DNA of 64,000 bases from Erythrobacter sanguineus (GCF_900143235.1 NZ_FRDF01000013.1:47721-111720); one strand, 5' to 3'; positions 42,356 to 52,482 are shown, counted from the stretch's first letter. Notes: generated by a model not told the origin, from the sequence alone. A program made the numbers and translations.

Positions 42356-43984
42356 CTACTCCCCTTCCGGGGCCCATTGTGCGCGAACCGGTCCGAAGCC
42401 GGCCAGCAGCTCGACCCTGACGCCCTGTTCGCGCAGCCTCTCGGCGGCCTGTTCGGTCGCGTCGGGATCCCCGCTCAGCACCACGGCGCGATCCAGCCGC
42501 TGCGCCGCCCAGCCGATCACCGCCAAGGCCTCGCTACCCCGGGCGTTCGGCCCGTCCTCGCCAAACGGGATATTCGCCGGAAGCACCCCCATCGGGGGGA
42601 TCAGCTCGATCGTCCACTCCGGTTCGGTCACGGCGATGCGTTGTTCCAGCGTGCGATAGGCATCCAGCCCGGCATCACCAAGCCGCCGTGATCGCACCAG
42701 CGCGCGGCGACGGTTGCGGTCGATCAGCACCTCGGTTTCGGGCACCCCCGCCGCCAGCGACAGCCGGGTGGCAAGCGCCTGCAGGCGCGCGGTATTGGCG
42801 GCTTCCTCGCGCGCTCTCGTGGCGGAAAGCTGCGCGCGCTGGGCCGCGCCCGCGCCGGTCTCGGTCTGGGTCTGGGTCAGCGTCAGCGCGACCGGGCGGC
42901 CCAGCCGGCTGCGCAGCGCGCGGTTGATCTCACCTTCCGCATCGGGCCTGATGACAGGCGTGAACATGATCGCACTGACCTCCATCGGAGCGGAGGAGAA
43001 ATCGATCTCCAGCGCATCGAGCTGGGCCGGCCCTTCGAACCGCTCGCGGATGGCATCGCGCACGATCCGCTGGGCATTGGTCTCCCACGCGATCTGTTGA
43101 AGCGAGAACCCGAGCGGGATCGCAAGGCTCACGAACACCGTCAGCAAGGCAATGTTCTGGAAGATGGTGTTGCGCGCGCTCAAAGCGGTGCGGAAACCAT
43201 AGAGCTTGGCCATGGCAAAGGCGGTCAGCGCGATGGTCAAAAGGTTGGTGACAAACAGCAGCAGCGAGCCGGAGAACACCGTCCAGTTGAAAGTCGCAAG
43301 GCCAAAGCCGACCACCGCCAGCGGCGGCATCAACGCGGTGGCGATCGCCACGCCGACAATCGTGCCCTCGCGCCCGCGGATCATCGCATAGGCCCCCGCA
43401 AGCGCCGAAAACAGCGCCACGAACAGATCGAACAGGTTGGGCCGGGTGCGTGCGGCGATCTCTGTCGTGATGGTCTGGATCGGCGAAAGATACACCAGCG
43501 CCCCGCATAACAGCACCGCCAGCAGGCTGCCCAGCAGCAGGGTGCGCGCCGATTGCTTGACCCAGTCCCAGTCACCGATCGCCAGCGCAAAGCCCAGCCC
43601 CATGATCGGCCCCATCAACGGCGACAGTAGCATCGCGCCGATCACCACCGCGGGTGACCCCAGCAGCAGGCCTAGCACGGCGATCCCGCCGCTCATCGCG
43701 GTCATGAACAGATATCTTTCGGACATCGCGCAATCATCGCGCCGCCGTTCGATCACTTCGGCCTGATCGACCTGGCCGATCACCCGCTCGGCCCACCAGT
43801 CACGCAAGGATTCGATCACGCTCCCGAGAGAGGCACGCTCTGCCAGCGCGGCCGCGACCGGTTCGACGCCGGCCGGCTGCATCGCGGCCGGCTGGGCGCC
43901 TTCGTCCTTGACGGCCTCGACATCTTCGGCGCCAATATCCGCGCCCGGCTGAGCCGATCCCGTGGAGCCTGCCTTGTCGTTCAT
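42356..43984 (-). CDS. DUF389 family membrane protein
   Basis: The 542-residue product has an acidic N-terminal tail, then the DUF389 membrane region with SGGIAVLGLLLGSPAVVIGAMLLSPLMGPIMGLGFALAIGDW, GREGTIVGVAIATALMPPLAVVGFGLA and further helices. A large C-terminal soluble part follows (VIRPDAEGEINRALRSRLGRPVALTL ... LAGFGPVRAQWAPEGE). Members of the family are inner-membrane proteins of unknown transport or signalling role. It is divergent from the telA operon across 215 bases that hold no further gene. Confidence 0.85.
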   Translation of the reverse strand: MNDKAGSTGSAQPGADIGAEDVEAVKDEGAQPAAMQPAGVEPVAAALAERASLGSVIESLRDWWAERVIGQVDQAEVIERRRDDCAMSERYLFMTAMSGGIAVLGLLLGSPAVVIGAMLLSPLMGPIMGLGFALAIGDWDWVKQSARTLLLGSLLAVLLCGALVYLSPIQTITTEIAARTRPNLFDLFVALFSALAGAYAMIRGREGTIVGVAIATALMPPLAVVGFGLATFNWTVFSGSLLLFVTNLLTIALTAFAMAKLYGFRTALSARNTIFQNIALLTVFVSLAIPLGFSLQQIAWETNAQRIVRDAIRERFEGPAQLDALEIDFSSAPMEVSAIMFTPVIRPDAEGEINRALRSRLGRPVALTLTQTQTETGAGAAQRAQLSATRAREEAANTARLQALATRLSLAAGVPETEVLIDRNRRRALVRSRRLGDAGLDAYRTLEQRIAVTEPEWTIELIPPMGVLPANIPFGEDGPNARGSEALAVIGWAAQRLDRAVVLSGDPDATEQAAERLREQGVRVELLAGFGPVRAQWAPEGE

Positions 43985-44199
43985 CCGCCTGCCTTTGTGC
44001 GCATCGTCATGGCACCGCCACTAGCCCGCCGGACAGGCACTTGCCAAGCGCGCAACCATAATCGCGCGCGCCAATGGACGCGCATGGGCAATCCGGAGTA
44101 GCATGCCAGACCATCTTGAAAGGCGTGTTTTAGATTACTAATACAGTCGGGACGCACCGGCGCTGCGGCGCAGGGCACATGAGGGAGCACGAAACAGGC

Positions 44200-45429
44200 A
44201 TGAGCACCGAAACCAGAACGGCGACTGCAACCGCGCCAATGACGTCGGGCGAGTTCTCGCTTACTGCGCCCGACCCGGTGCCTGACGTAGCGCCCGAACA
44301 GGCCGCAGGTCTGGTGCCGGTCAGCGCCGAGGAGAAGAGCAAGCTCGATACCAAGGTCGATGCCTTCGTTGCCGATCTCGTTTCGGCCGACGCCAATTCG
44401 CCCGAATTCGGCGAGAAGGTCGATCAGATCACCCGCATGGGGCAGGAACAGATCCGCGCCGCTGCCGCGATGTCGAACCGCTTTCTGGATCGTCCGGTGC
44501 GGGCGATGGATGCCGACGGCAATGTCGGCAAGGATCTGGCCGAACTGCGCCGCACGGTCGAGGATCTAGATCCGGGCCGCAAGGGCAAGCTGTCCGGCCC
44601 GCGCAAGATCCTGGGCATCATCCCCTTCGGCAACAAGCTGAAGAACTATTTCGACAGCTATACCAGCGCGCAGGGGCATATCAGCGCAATCCTGACGCGG
44701 CTCGAAAGCGGGAAGAAGGAACTCCACCTCGATAACGCGGCCATCGATACCGAACGCCAGAAGCTGTGGGCCGCGATGGGCGAGCTGGAACAGATGATCC
44801 ACATCGCCAAGACGCTGGATGCGCGGCTGGAGGCCAAGGCGCTCGAACTCGACAGCAGCGATCCGGCCAAGGCCAAGGCGCTGCGCGAATCCGCGCTGTT
44901 CTATGTCCGCCAGCGCACGCAGGATCTGCTCACGCAGATGGCGGTGAGCGTACAGGGCTACCTCGCGCTCGATCTGGTCAAGAAGAACAATGTCGAACTG
45001 GTCAAGGGCGTCGACCGCGCCAGCACCACCACCGTCGGCGCGCTGCGCACGGCGGTCACCGTGGCGCAGGCGATGACCAACCAGCGGCTGGTGCTGGGCC
45101 AGATCACGGCCCTCAACCAGACCACCAGCGACATCATCGATTCGACCAGCACGCTACTGCGCGAACAGACCGCGCAGATCCACGAACAGGCGGCGTCCAG
45201 CACGATCCCGCTGGAAACGCTGCAACGCGCTTTCCAGAACATCTATGACACGATGGACGAGGTCGACAGCTTCAAGATCCGCGCGCTCGACAGCATGAAG
45301 CAGACGGTGACCACGCTGTCCGCCGAGGTCGAGAAATCGAAAGGCTATATCGCTCGGGCCGAAGGCCAGGCGCAGGCACAGGCCAAGGTTGCCGCGAGTG
45401 AGCCTTCGTTGCTGGCGCTGGATAGCTGA
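44200..45429 (+). CDS. toxic anion resistance protein TelA-like
   Basis: The 409-residue, mostly helical protein has the TelA pattern: SAEEKSKLDTKVDAFVADLV, FGEKVDQITRMGQEQIRAAAAMSNRFLDRPVRAM, NKLKNYFDSYTSAQGHISAILTRLESGKKELHLDNAAI and KGVDRASTTTVGALRTAVTVAQAMTNQRLVLGQITALNQTTSDII. Family members are linked to tellurite and antimicrobial tolerance, although the mechanism is unclear. An in-frame ATG at 44179 is an alternative start. The stop overlaps the next ATG (TGATG), so the genes are coupled. Confidence 0.85.
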   Translation: MSTETRTATATAPMTSGEFSLTAPDPVPDVAPEQAAGLVPVSAEEKSKLDTKVDAFVADLVSADANSPEFGEKVDQITRMGQEQIRAAAAMSNRFLDRPVRAMDADGNVGKDLAELRRTVEDLDPGRKGKLSGPRKILGIIPFGNKLKNYFDSYTSAQGHISAILTRLESGKKELHLDNAAIDTERQKLWAAMGELEQMIHIAKTLDARLEAKALELDSSDPAKAKALRESALFYVRQRTQDLLTQMAVSVQGYLALDLVKKNNVELVKGVDRASTTTVGALRTAVTVAQAMTNQRLVLGQITALNQTTSDIIDSTSTLLREQTAQIHEQAASSTIPLETLQRAFQNIYDTMDEVDSFKIRALDSMKQTVTTLSAEVEKSKGYIARAEGQAQAQAKVAASEPSLLALDS

Positions 45430-46247
45430 TGCCTGACAGTGCCCGCGAATCCGACCGGATCCTGCGCGAAGCCAAGACCAGCCTCGCGGTGCAGCGCGAG
45501 GGCGGCACGCACCGCCCTGCGCGTGGGAGCATCGGCAAAGGTTCGGCCGAGATCAAGATGAAGAGCCTGCTGAAGCGGGTACGCAACATCGCCATCGCCA
45601 TCGTCACGATCTGGATCGGCGCGGGGATTGCCGGGGCCTTCGTCAACGGCATCGGCTTCTGGGGGGTCATGGCAGTGGTGATCGCCACCGCCATCGCCGT
45701 CGCGGTGTTCTCCAGCTTCCCCAAGGTCAAGGTGCCCAAGCGCGCGGAGCTGTCGCAGGGCAACCCGCAGCAGATGGTGGCGCGCACCGAATTGTGGCTG
45801 GAGGCGCAGCGTCCCGCCCTGCCCCCGCCCGCGCAAGGGATCGTCGATCAGCTGGGCGTGCAGCTGGATGCGCTCGGCCTGCAATTACAGACCATCGACG
45901 GCGCGCATCCGGCGATGGCCGAAGTGCGCGAGCTGGTGGGCGAATATATCCCCGAAACCATCGACAATTATCGCAAGATTCCCGCGCAGCTGCGCAAGGA
46001 AGCCCACGCGGGCAAGACCGCCGACGAACGCCTGACCGAAAGCCTGTCGAAGCTTTCGGGCGAGGTCGACCGCGTCACCCGACGGCTGGCCGAAGGCGCG
46101 CTTGACGATCTGGCGATCAAGAGCCGCTATCTCGAATACCGCTATGGCGGGGCAGAGGCGCTGGAGGATATGCGCGCAATGCCCGACACCGGCGTGCCGC
46201 TGCCCGATCTGTCCGCCACGCCGGCCACAACAAAGCGCGGAGGCTGA
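45429..46247 (+). CDS. XpaC-like membrane-associated partner of TelA
   Basis: The 272-residue product has a basic N-terminal region, two hydrophobic helices (VRNIAIAIVTIWIGAGIAGAFVNG and WGVMAVVIATAIAVAVFSSF), and a helical soluble C-terminus with EVRELVGEYIPETIDNYRKIP and LRKEAHAGKTADERLTESLSKLSGEVDRV. That layout fits the family annotated as 5-bromo-4-chloroindolyl phosphate hydrolysis protein (XpaC), which usually accompanies TelA. The enzyme name is historical. The start overlaps the telA stop by one base. Confidence 0.75.
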   Translation: MPDSARESDRILREAKTSLAVQREGGTHRPARGSIGKGSAEIKMKSLLKRVRNIAIAIVTIWIGAGIAGAFVNGIGFWGVMAVVIATAIAVAVFSSFPKVKVPKRAELSQGNPQQMVARTELWLEAQRPALPPPAQGIVDQLGVQLDALGLQLQTIDGAHPAMAEVRELVGEYIPETIDNYRKIPAQLRKEAHAGKTADERLTESLSKLSGEVDRVTRRLAEGALDDLAIKSRYLEYRYGGAEALEDMRAMPDTGVPLPDLSATPATTKRGG

Positions 46248-46250
46248 GCG

Positions 46251-46550
46251 ATGCGCGTCACCTTGCCCCACGATCTCTCGCGCGAGGAAGTGCGCCGCCG
46301 GATGCGCGCCCATGCCGATGAAATCGCGGGGTTCTTCCCCCCGGGCCTGGCCAAGGTGACAACCGGCTGGCCGAGCGAAGACCGCATGAGCATCACCGCT
46401 GAAGTCATGGGCTTCACCATCCCCGGCGGAGTCGAGATCGGCGATAGTGCGGTGGTGATCACCATGGACCTGCCGATGCTGCTGAACGTGATGCGCGGCC
46501 CGCTCGAACATGCGGTGAAGAAAGAAGGCGCGCGCCTGCTCGCCCCCTGA
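46251..46550 (+). CDS. polyhydroxyalkanoic acid system family-like protein
   Basis: The 99-residue product reads MRVTLPHDLSREEVRRRMRAHADEI, MSITAEVMGFTIPGGVEIGDSAVVITMDLPMLL. This resembles the small PHA_gran_rgn family (putative polyhydroxyalkanoic acid system protein). No PHA synthase or phasin is in the window, so a storage-granule role is not supported by context. It starts three bases after the XpaC-like stop and closes the telA operon; manA is convergent. Confidence 0.65.
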   Translation: MRVTLPHDLSREEVRRRMRAHADEIAGFFPPGLAKVTTGWPSEDRMSITAEVMGFTIPGGVEIGDSAVVITMDLPMLLNVMRGPLEHAVKKEGARLLAP

Positions 46551-46564
46551 TCCGGTGGCGGTGG

Positions 46565-47389
46565 CTAGGCCGCCCGCACCTGTCCTGCCCGCACCAGTAA
46601 CGTCACTTCGGCCCCGCTGAAATCGAGGCTGGCGAGGCTTCCTGCGTAGAGGCATTCCCCCGCCCCGGCCCGCGCCGCGCCGTCCCGTGACACCACTGCG
46701 CCCACCAGCGGCAGCGCCAGCAACGCACCCGCAAAGGCGGCATGGGTCGCGGCGTCGGGCGCACCTTCGACCCGGTCGAGCCGGAAATGCGGCCCGTCGA
46801 TCAGCGCCTGACCGCGCGCCGCCACGCTGCCGCGATGCTCCTCAGCGTAGGGCACACCTTGCGCCACTGCCAATCCGCGTTCGAGATGCAATTCGCGCGG
46901 GCGGCCATAGTCATAGAGGCGGAAGGTGGTGTCGCTGTTCTGCTGCACCTCGACCAGCGACAGGCCCGGGCCGATGGCGTGAACGGTGCCTGCGGGCAGG
47001 TAGAACAGATCGCCCGCGCGCGCCGAATGCCACGTCAGCAGGCCTTCGATCGTGCCGTCCTGCGCGGCGGCTTCGATCTCGGCGGAACCGACCTCGCGCT
47101 CGAACCCGATCGCCAGCCGCGCATCGGGATCGGCATCGAGCACCAGCCAGCATTCCTCCTTGCCCGCCTCGCCCGGCAGGGCCTGCATGTCGGACGGGTG
47201 CACCTGCACCGAAAGCTTTTCCGAGGTGAACAGATATTTGACCAGCACCTGTGGCAGTTCGGGCGGCGGCTCGAACCAGATTTCGCCGATCCGTTCACCC
47301 TCGGGCGCGGCAAAGGGCGCGGGCAGGTGATCGCGGCCCCAGACCTTGGCGACCATGCGGGTCGGAAGCCGGCGCGCGGGCGTCATCAC
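46565..47389 (-). CDS. manA: class I mannose-6-phosphate isomerase
   Basis: The zinc enzyme interconverts fructose-6-phosphate and mannose-6-phosphate. The 274-residue product has KVWGRDHLPAPF, GEIWFEPPPELPQVLVKYLFTSEKLSVQVHPSD with metal-binding residues, GKEECWLVLDADPDA and FYLPAGTVHAIGPGLSLVEVQQNSDTTFRLYDYGR. It is shorter than E. coli ManA but typical of the alphaproteobacterial form. It overlaps the manC stop by four bases; together the two genes supply GDP-mannose precursors for surface polysaccharides. Confidence 0.93.
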   Translation of the reverse strand: MMTPARRLPTRMVAKVWGRDHLPAPFAAPEGERIGEIWFEPPPELPQVLVKYLFTSEKLSVQVHPSDMQALPGEAGKEECWLVLDADPDARLAIGFEREVGSAEIEAAAQDGTIEGLLTWHSARAGDLFYLPAGTVHAIGPGLSLVEVQQNSDTTFRLYDYGRPRELHLERGLAVAQGVPYAEEHRGSVAARGQALIDGPHFRLDRVEGAPDAATHAAFAGALLALPLVGAVVSRDGAARAGAGECLYAGSLASLDFSGAEVTLLVRAGQVRAA

Positions 47390-48429
47390 TGGTTCACCGC
47401 ACCCGGCAGCTTGCCGACGCGCTGCGCGCCGTCGCGGGTGGTGACCAGCACCTCGTCACCCGACACGATGATGCACACATCCTCCAGCCCCACCGCCGAA
47501 ATGCGCAGGCCATCGGTCAGCGCAAAGACGCCGCGGCACTGATCGAGATCGACCCGCCCGCCGCGCCCGATGTTGCCATCATCATCCGCTGTTTGCGCCA
47601 GCGCATCGGCCAGCGCGGCCCAGTTGCCGATATCCGACCAGCCCATCTCCACCGGCACCATCGCCGCGCGGGCGGTATTTTCCATCACCGCATAGTCGAT
47701 CGAATCCCCGGCAATCGCGGCAAAGGGCGCTGCTGCGGGATGGAAGCACGCGCCGTCTTCCCGCCCTTCGGCCACGGCCTGCCGGACAAGCCGCGCCATC
47801 TCCGGGCGATAGGCGGCGAGTTCAGCGAGCAGATGTCCGGCGCGGAAGGCGAAAATCCCGCCGTTCCAGCTAAAATTGCCGCTGGCGAGATATTCCTGCG
47901 CCCGCGCCAGATCGGGCTTTTCGACAAAGCGGGCAATGGCATAGCCGCCCGGCAGCGAATCGCCATGCTGGAGATAGCCATAGCCGGTTTCCGGCCGGTC
48001 GGGCGCGATGCCGAAGGACACGAGGTAATCCTGCCGCGCCAGCTCTGCCGCAGCCAGCGCCGCCGCGCGGAAGGCAGCCGGATCGGCAATGTGGTGATCG
48101 CTCGGACAGACCAGCATCACCGCGTCTTCGGGCAGCAGCGCGGCTGCGAGCGCGATGGCGGGCGCGGTGTTGCGCGCGCAAGGCTCCACCACCAGCCGCG
48201 CACCGGGCGCATCCCCGAGCTGCGCCAGGATGACATCACCGTGCGCTGCGCCCGCCACCACCATCAGCGCGGCAAAGCGATCATCCCCCGCAACCCGGCG
48301 AACAGCCTGTTCGAACAGGGTTTCCGCGCTCACCAGCGGAAGGAATGGCTTGGGAAGAGCCTTGCGGCTGAGCGGCCAGAGCCGCGTGCCGCTGCCCCCG
48401 CACAGGATGACCGGGTGGATCTGGCTCAA
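47386..48429 (-). CDS. manC: mannose-1-phosphate guanylyltransferase
   Basis: The enzyme makes GDP-mannose from mannose-1-phosphate and GTP. The 347-residue product has the nucleotidyltransferase signature ILCGGSGTRLWPLSRKALPKPFLPL, VCPSDHHIADPAAF, FVEKPDLARAQEYLASGNFSWNGGIFAFRAGHLL and VEMGWSDIGNW. It lacks the isomerase domain of bifunctional enzymes; the isomerase is supplied by manA directly downstream. Both act in the cytoplasm. Confidence 0.94.
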   Translation of the reverse strand: MSQIHPVILCGGSGTRLWPLSRKALPKPFLPLVSAETLFEQAVRRVAGDDRFAALMVVAGAAHGDVILAQLGDAPGARLVVEPCARNTAPAIALAAALLPEDAVMLVCPSDHHIADPAAFRAAALAAAELARQDYLVSFGIAPDRPETGYGYLQHGDSLPGGYAIARFVEKPDLARAQEYLASGNFSWNGGIFAFRAGHLLAELAAYRPEMARLVRQAVAEGREDGACFHPAAAPFAAIAGDSIDYAVMENTARAAMVPVEMGWSDIGNWAALADALAQTADDDGNIGRGGRVDLDQCRGVFALTDGLRISAVGLEDVCIIVSGDEVLVTTRDGAQRVGKLPGAVNQ

Positions 48430-48532
48430 GCGTCTTGTTCCTTGCTGCTGTTTTCCCGCGCTATATCAAGCCTGTCGCACATGCCAGCCCGAACGGGCCG
48501 GGAAGGGCCGTTAAGGGCCCGGATCGGAGCCA

Positions 48533-49258
48533 TCAGAACCACCGTTGCCGCCAGAAGAACGGCGCGGCGACAGGATTGCCCGCAGCGTCCATCGCCGGAC
48601 GGAAACGGAGCCGCGCCTCGACCAGTTCGCAGGTGATGCGGTCAGCCTCGGGGTCGGGACTGGGGCGGAAGATGGTGCAATCACGCGCGCGCCCGTCGGT
48701 ACCGACGATCACCCGCACGATCACCTCGGTTCCCTGCCGCGCACCACGGCCACCATCAGGCACCGGAAAATCGCGAGCATTGTCGATGCTGCCGGAAATA
48801 TGCACCGGCCGCGTCACCGCCACCCCGCCGCGCCCGCTGCCCCGGTTGCCGCTGCCGGTGCCCAGCCCGCTGCCTGCCGCCCCGGTGCCCTCGCCCGCCT
48901 CGGTCGCCCCCGATCGGGTGGCGGTGCCAGTCGATGACGCGCGCGGACGGGCCTGCTCCTCACGCAGGTTTCGCGGGGGAGACGGCTGCGTCACCGGCTG
49001 CGGCACCGCGTCGCGGCCCGGATCGCCCTGTGCGCCTTCGTCGGGCTCGGGCTGGTTTTCGGGCGGCGGCGGATCGGGCGGCGCGGTGACTGTGACAGTA
49101 AAGGCCGAAACGATCTCACGCTCGACCGAGGCGGTGAAATCCGGCGCCAGCGCGCGCGCAAGGCCATAAAGCGCCGCCACGTGAAGCAGCACGATCCCCG
49201 CAAGCAAGGGGAGGCTAAGCTTACGCCGCTGGCGGGAATGGAATTTGGGGCTTGTCAT
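48533..49258 (-). CDS. TonB-family energy transducer
   Basis: The 241-residue product has one N-terminal membrane helix (LSLPLLAGIVLLHVAALYGLARAL), a periplasmic Pro/Glu/Gly-rich spacer (PPDPPPPENQPEPDEGAQGDP, GSGLGTGSGNRGSGRGG), and a C-terminal TonB-type domain: VIVRVIVGTDGRARDCTIFRPSPDPEADRITCELVEARLRFRPA. It should couple inner-membrane energy to outer-membrane receptors or act in a related role. exbB and exbD are not adjacent. The two TonB-dependent receptors in this window are possible partners. Confidence 0.85.
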   Translation of the reverse strand: MTSPKFHSRQRRKLSLPLLAGIVLLHVAALYGLARALAPDFTASVEREIVSAFTVTVTAPPDPPPPENQPEPDEGAQGDPGRDAVPQPVTQPSPPRNLREEQARPRASSTGTATRSGATEAGEGTGAAGSGLGTGSGNRGSGRGGVAVTRPVHISGSIDNARDFPVPDGGRGARQGTEVIVRVIVGTDGRARDCTIFRPSPDPEADRITCELVEARLRFRPAMDAAGNPVAAPFFWRQRWF

Positions 49259-49336
49259 GCCTGTCGCCTGTCAATCGCGATTGCGTCCGTTTCGGGCGAG
49301 GTTCCGCCGGAAACTTGCCGCATCTTCCTATAGCAG

Positions 49337-52300
49337 ATGCATGGTTTTTGGCGATGGAGCGCAAGGATCGAGCGCGCGATGCACCGTGATGCGGGCGCCG
49401 GGGCGCAGGCCCCGGACACCCGGAGCGATCCCGCCGATGCGGCAGCGGTCGATGGGGATCTGCGCCCAAAGGCCCCGGTTCCCGCCCCAACGCACCTCGC
49501 CGCGCGTTTGGGCGCAGGCCCAGCGCGCCTGTTGCGCCGCCTTTCGGCTGTGCCGACGGGGTCGCGCATCGCCGATGCTGCGGTTGATCGCCGCACGGTG
49601 ATCGGCGCGCTGCTGGGGGCTACGGGCTTTCTGGCGCTGGCCTGCCTCAGCCTGCTGTTGGCCCGCGCCGGGGACGCGATCACCCCGGTATGGCTGCCCA
49701 ATGCCTGCGCCGTGGTGTTCCTGCTGCGCGCGCGGCTCGCAAATGAATGGCTGTTTCTCGGTCTTGCGTTCTTTGCCAGCCTTGCGGCCAACGGGGTGGG
49801 ACAGCTGCCCTGGCAAATCGCGTTGGTCTTTGCCTTCGCCAATGTGATCGAGATCGCTGTGGTGCTCTCGCTCAGTCGGCATGAGGGAGACGAGGCCGGA
49901 GACATGACGCGCCTGCCAGATCTGGCGCGCTTCGTGTGGGCCGGGGGGCTGGTCGGCCCGCTGTTTTCGGCCCTGCTGGTCGCGCCCGTGCTGGGCAGCG
50001 ATCTTGCCACGATCCGTGAAGCCACGGCCACCTGGTTCGTGACGGACAGCATGGCGATGCTCCTGATCGTGCCAGCCGGGCTGCTGCTGATCGACCGGGT
50101 GCGTGGCCGCCTGCCGCACGCGCCGGCGCAGCGGTGGGAAAGCGCGGCGCTGCTGCTGGGCGGGATGACCTGCGCTTTTCTGGTGTTTTCGCAGGCGCGT
50201 TATTCGCTGATCTTCCTGATCCAGCCGATCACGCTGCTCCACGCTTTCCGGCTCGGCAGCCTCGGGACAGCGATGCACGTTACCGGCGTGGCGCTGGTCG
50301 CCGGGATCATGACGTGGGAAGGTGCTGGCCCGATTGCGGGTGCTGCGCTGGGCGGCATTACCCAGCTCCACCTGCTGCAAGCCTTCATCGCCGCCAATTT
50401 CCTCACCGGGCTTCCCGTCGCCGCGATCCTTGCCGGGCGCGACCGGATGATGGGTCAGCTCGAAGCGGGCAAAGAGCAGGTCGATCTGCTGGCCGACAAC
50501 ATCACCGATGCCGTGCTGCGCTATGATCTGTTCGGGGTGTGCACCTATGCCTCGCCCTCGGTGCGCGAGGTGATGGGGGTGCCGCCCGAAACCTTCATCG
50601 GCAAGCCGGTGACCGCGCGCCTGCATCCCGACGCGCATGACCGGGCGGTGCTGGCGCTCGGCCGGCTGCTCGATGGCACGTCGGACAAGGAGCGCGTGAC
50701 CTATCGCCGGTTTCGCGACAATCCCGATGGCACCCCGGTGTTTCTCGAAGCCGACTGCGCGATCATCCGCAATCCCCAAACGGGCCTGCGCGAAGGCGTG
50801 GTGGTGGCCGCGCGCGATGTGACCGAACGGGTCGAGCTGGAATTGCTGCTCACCCGCGCGCGGCGCAAGGCCGAAAACGCGGCGCGGGCCAAGTCGGAAT
50901 TCCTCGCCAACATGAGCCACGAGATCCGCACGCCGATGAACGGCGTGCTGGGCTTTACCGAACTGATGCTGCAGGGCGATCTTGATGCCGATCAGCGGCG
51001 CCATGCCGAAATGATCGTGCAGTCGGGCCGTTCGATGATGATGCTGCTCAACGATGTGCTCGATCTCAGCAAGATCGAAAGCGGGCAGTTCACCATCGAC
51101 CTTGCGCCGGTCGATCTGCACGCGACCCTGGCCGAATGCGCTGGTTTGCACCGCCTCAGTGCCGAGAAAAAGGGCCTGACCCTGACCTTTGCCTGCGATT
51201 GCAGCGATGCGCCCGAATGCCGCGATGACAAGCAGCACCGCCCGTGGCTGCTGACTGATGGTTTGCGGCTGCGCCAGATCGTGCTCAACTTGCTCGGCAA
51301 CGCGGTCAAGTTCACCGAGACGGGCGAAATCCGGCTGACCTACCGGATCAGCGCGGGCGAACTGCGCGTCGGTATTGACGATACCGGCATCGGCATCAGC
51401 GCCGCCCGGCTGGAAACGATCTTCCACCCCTTCACCCAGGGCGAAGGCGATGTCGCCCGGCGCTTTGGTGGCACCGGCCTTGGCCTGTCGATCAGCCGCC
51501 AGCTGGCCGATCTGCTTGGCGGGCGGATCGAGGTTGAAAGCGAACCGGGCGCAGGGTCACGCTTTGCGCTGGTGCTGCCCGCGCAGCTCGCCCCGCCCGA
51601 ACGCCCGCCCGAAGATGCGGCCCCGATCGAACCTGCCGACCTGCCGAAAGCCTCGCGCATTCTGCTGGCGGAAGATCACGACATCAACCGCATGCTGGTG
51701 AGCGAGATGCTCGAACGATGCGGTCAGGACGTCGCGCTCGCGCATGACGGGAACGAGGCGATCGCGATGGTGATCGACAGCATCATGCGCGGCCGGCCGT
51801 TCGATCTGGTGCTGATGGATGTGCAGATGCCAGGGTGCGATGGCTATGCCGCCACCCGCGCGATCCGGGCCGAGGGGATCGGGCCTGACCTGCTGCCGGT
51901 GATTGCGCTGACCGCCAACGCTTTCGCAGAAGATATCGCCGCCGCGCGCGCTTCGGGCATGCAGGCTCACCTTGCCAAGCCGGTGGGGTTCGCCAGTCTC
52001 GCGCGCGCGCTGCAACGCTGGCTGCCAACCCGGATCATCGAGACGCCCGGGCGCGATGGGTCGCTGGCTGATCGGCAAGGCGCTGCGCCTGTTACCATGT
52101 CGCCCCGGCTGATCGCGCGCTGGCAGGCGCGGCGCCGCGATGCGGTCGAGGCGGTGCGCGCCGCGCTTGCCGATGGCACGCTGGCTGCGGAATCGGGGGC
52201 GGATGAGGCCTGCGAGCGGATTGCGCGGCTGCTGCACAAGCTGGCGGGGAGTGCGGGGATGTTCGGTGAAGCCGCGCTGGGCGAGAATGCGGCAGCGCTG

Positions 52301-52423
52301 GAGCGGGCGCTGGCGAGCCAGCAGCCGCCCGATACCCGCGAGGCGCTGGCCCGCGAATTGCTTGAACAGGCCGATGGTGCCGCCGATGGGCAGAGCAGCA
52401 AGGCTGGCCACGCAGCGGGCTGA
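49337..52423 (+). CDS. membrane-bound hybrid histidine kinase (MASE1-PAS-HisKA-HATPase-REC-Hpt)
   Basis: The 1028-residue protein starts with a long cytoplasmic tail and about eight helices of MASE1 type (about 85-380), then a PAS domain (about 390-490). The kinase core follows, with phospho-acceptor His528 in FLANMSHEIRTPMNG and ATP-binding motifs LLGNAVKFTETG, DDTGIGIS and FGGTGLGLSIS. A receiver has Asp828 in LVLMDVQMPG, and a C-terminal Hpt domain has His967 in LLHKLAGSAGMFG. All key residues are present, so a full phosphorelay within one protein is expected. No output regulator is adjacent. Signal unknown. Confidence 0.93.
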   Translation: MHGFWRWSARIERAMHRDAGAGAQAPDTRSDPADAAAVDGDLRPKAPVPAPTHLAARLGAGPARLLRRLSAVPTGSRIADAAVDRRTVIGALLGATGFLALACLSLLLARAGDAITPVWLPNACAVVFLLRARLANEWLFLGLAFFASLAANGVGQLPWQIALVFAFANVIEIAVVLSLSRHEGDEAGDMTRLPDLARFVWAGGLVGPLFSALLVAPVLGSDLATIREATATWFVTDSMAMLLIVPAGLLLIDRVRGRLPHAPAQRWESAALLLGGMTCAFLVFSQARYSLIFLIQPITLLHAFRLGSLGTAMHVTGVALVAGIMTWEGAGPIAGAALGGITQLHLLQAFIAANFLTGLPVAAILAGRDRMMGQLEAGKEQVDLLADNITDAVLRYDLFGVCTYASPSVREVMGVPPETFIGKPVTARLHPDAHDRAVLALGRLLDGTSDKERVTYRRFRDNPDGTPVFLEADCAIIRNPQTGLREGVVVAARDVTERVELELLLTRARRKAENAARAKSEFLANMSHEIRTPMNGVLGFTELMLQGDLDADQRRHAEMIVQSGRSMMMLLNDVLDLSKIESGQFTIDLAPVDLHATLAECAGLHRLSAEKKGLTLTFACDCSDAPECRDDKQHRPWLLTDGLRLRQIVLNLLGNAVKFTETGEIRLTYRISAGELRVGIDDTGIGISAARLETIFHPFTQGEGDVARRFGGTGLGLSISRQLADLLGGRIEVESEPGAGSRFALVLPAQLAPPERPPEDAAPIEPADLPKASRILLAEDHDINRMLVSEMLERCGQDVALAHDGNEAIAMVIDSIMRGRPFDLVLMDVQMPGCDGYAATRAIRAEGIGPDLLPVIALTANAFAEDIAAARASGMQAHLAKPVGFASLARALQRWLPTRIIETPGRDGSLADRQGAAPVTMSPRLIARWQARRRDAVEAVRAALADGTLAAESGADEACERIARLLHKLAGSAGMFGEAALGENAAALERALASQQPPDTREALARELLEQADGAADGQSSKAGHAAG

Positions 52424-52482
52424 CCGCCCAGCCCCTGCGCCCAGAAGCAGCCGGCGCCAACGCAAGCGGCCCAAACACAAAC

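Noticed and set aside
49328..51427. 699-codon minus-strand frame opposite the histidine kinase
   Set aside because: The kinase has all its catalytic motifs in the plus frame; the opposite frame has none.
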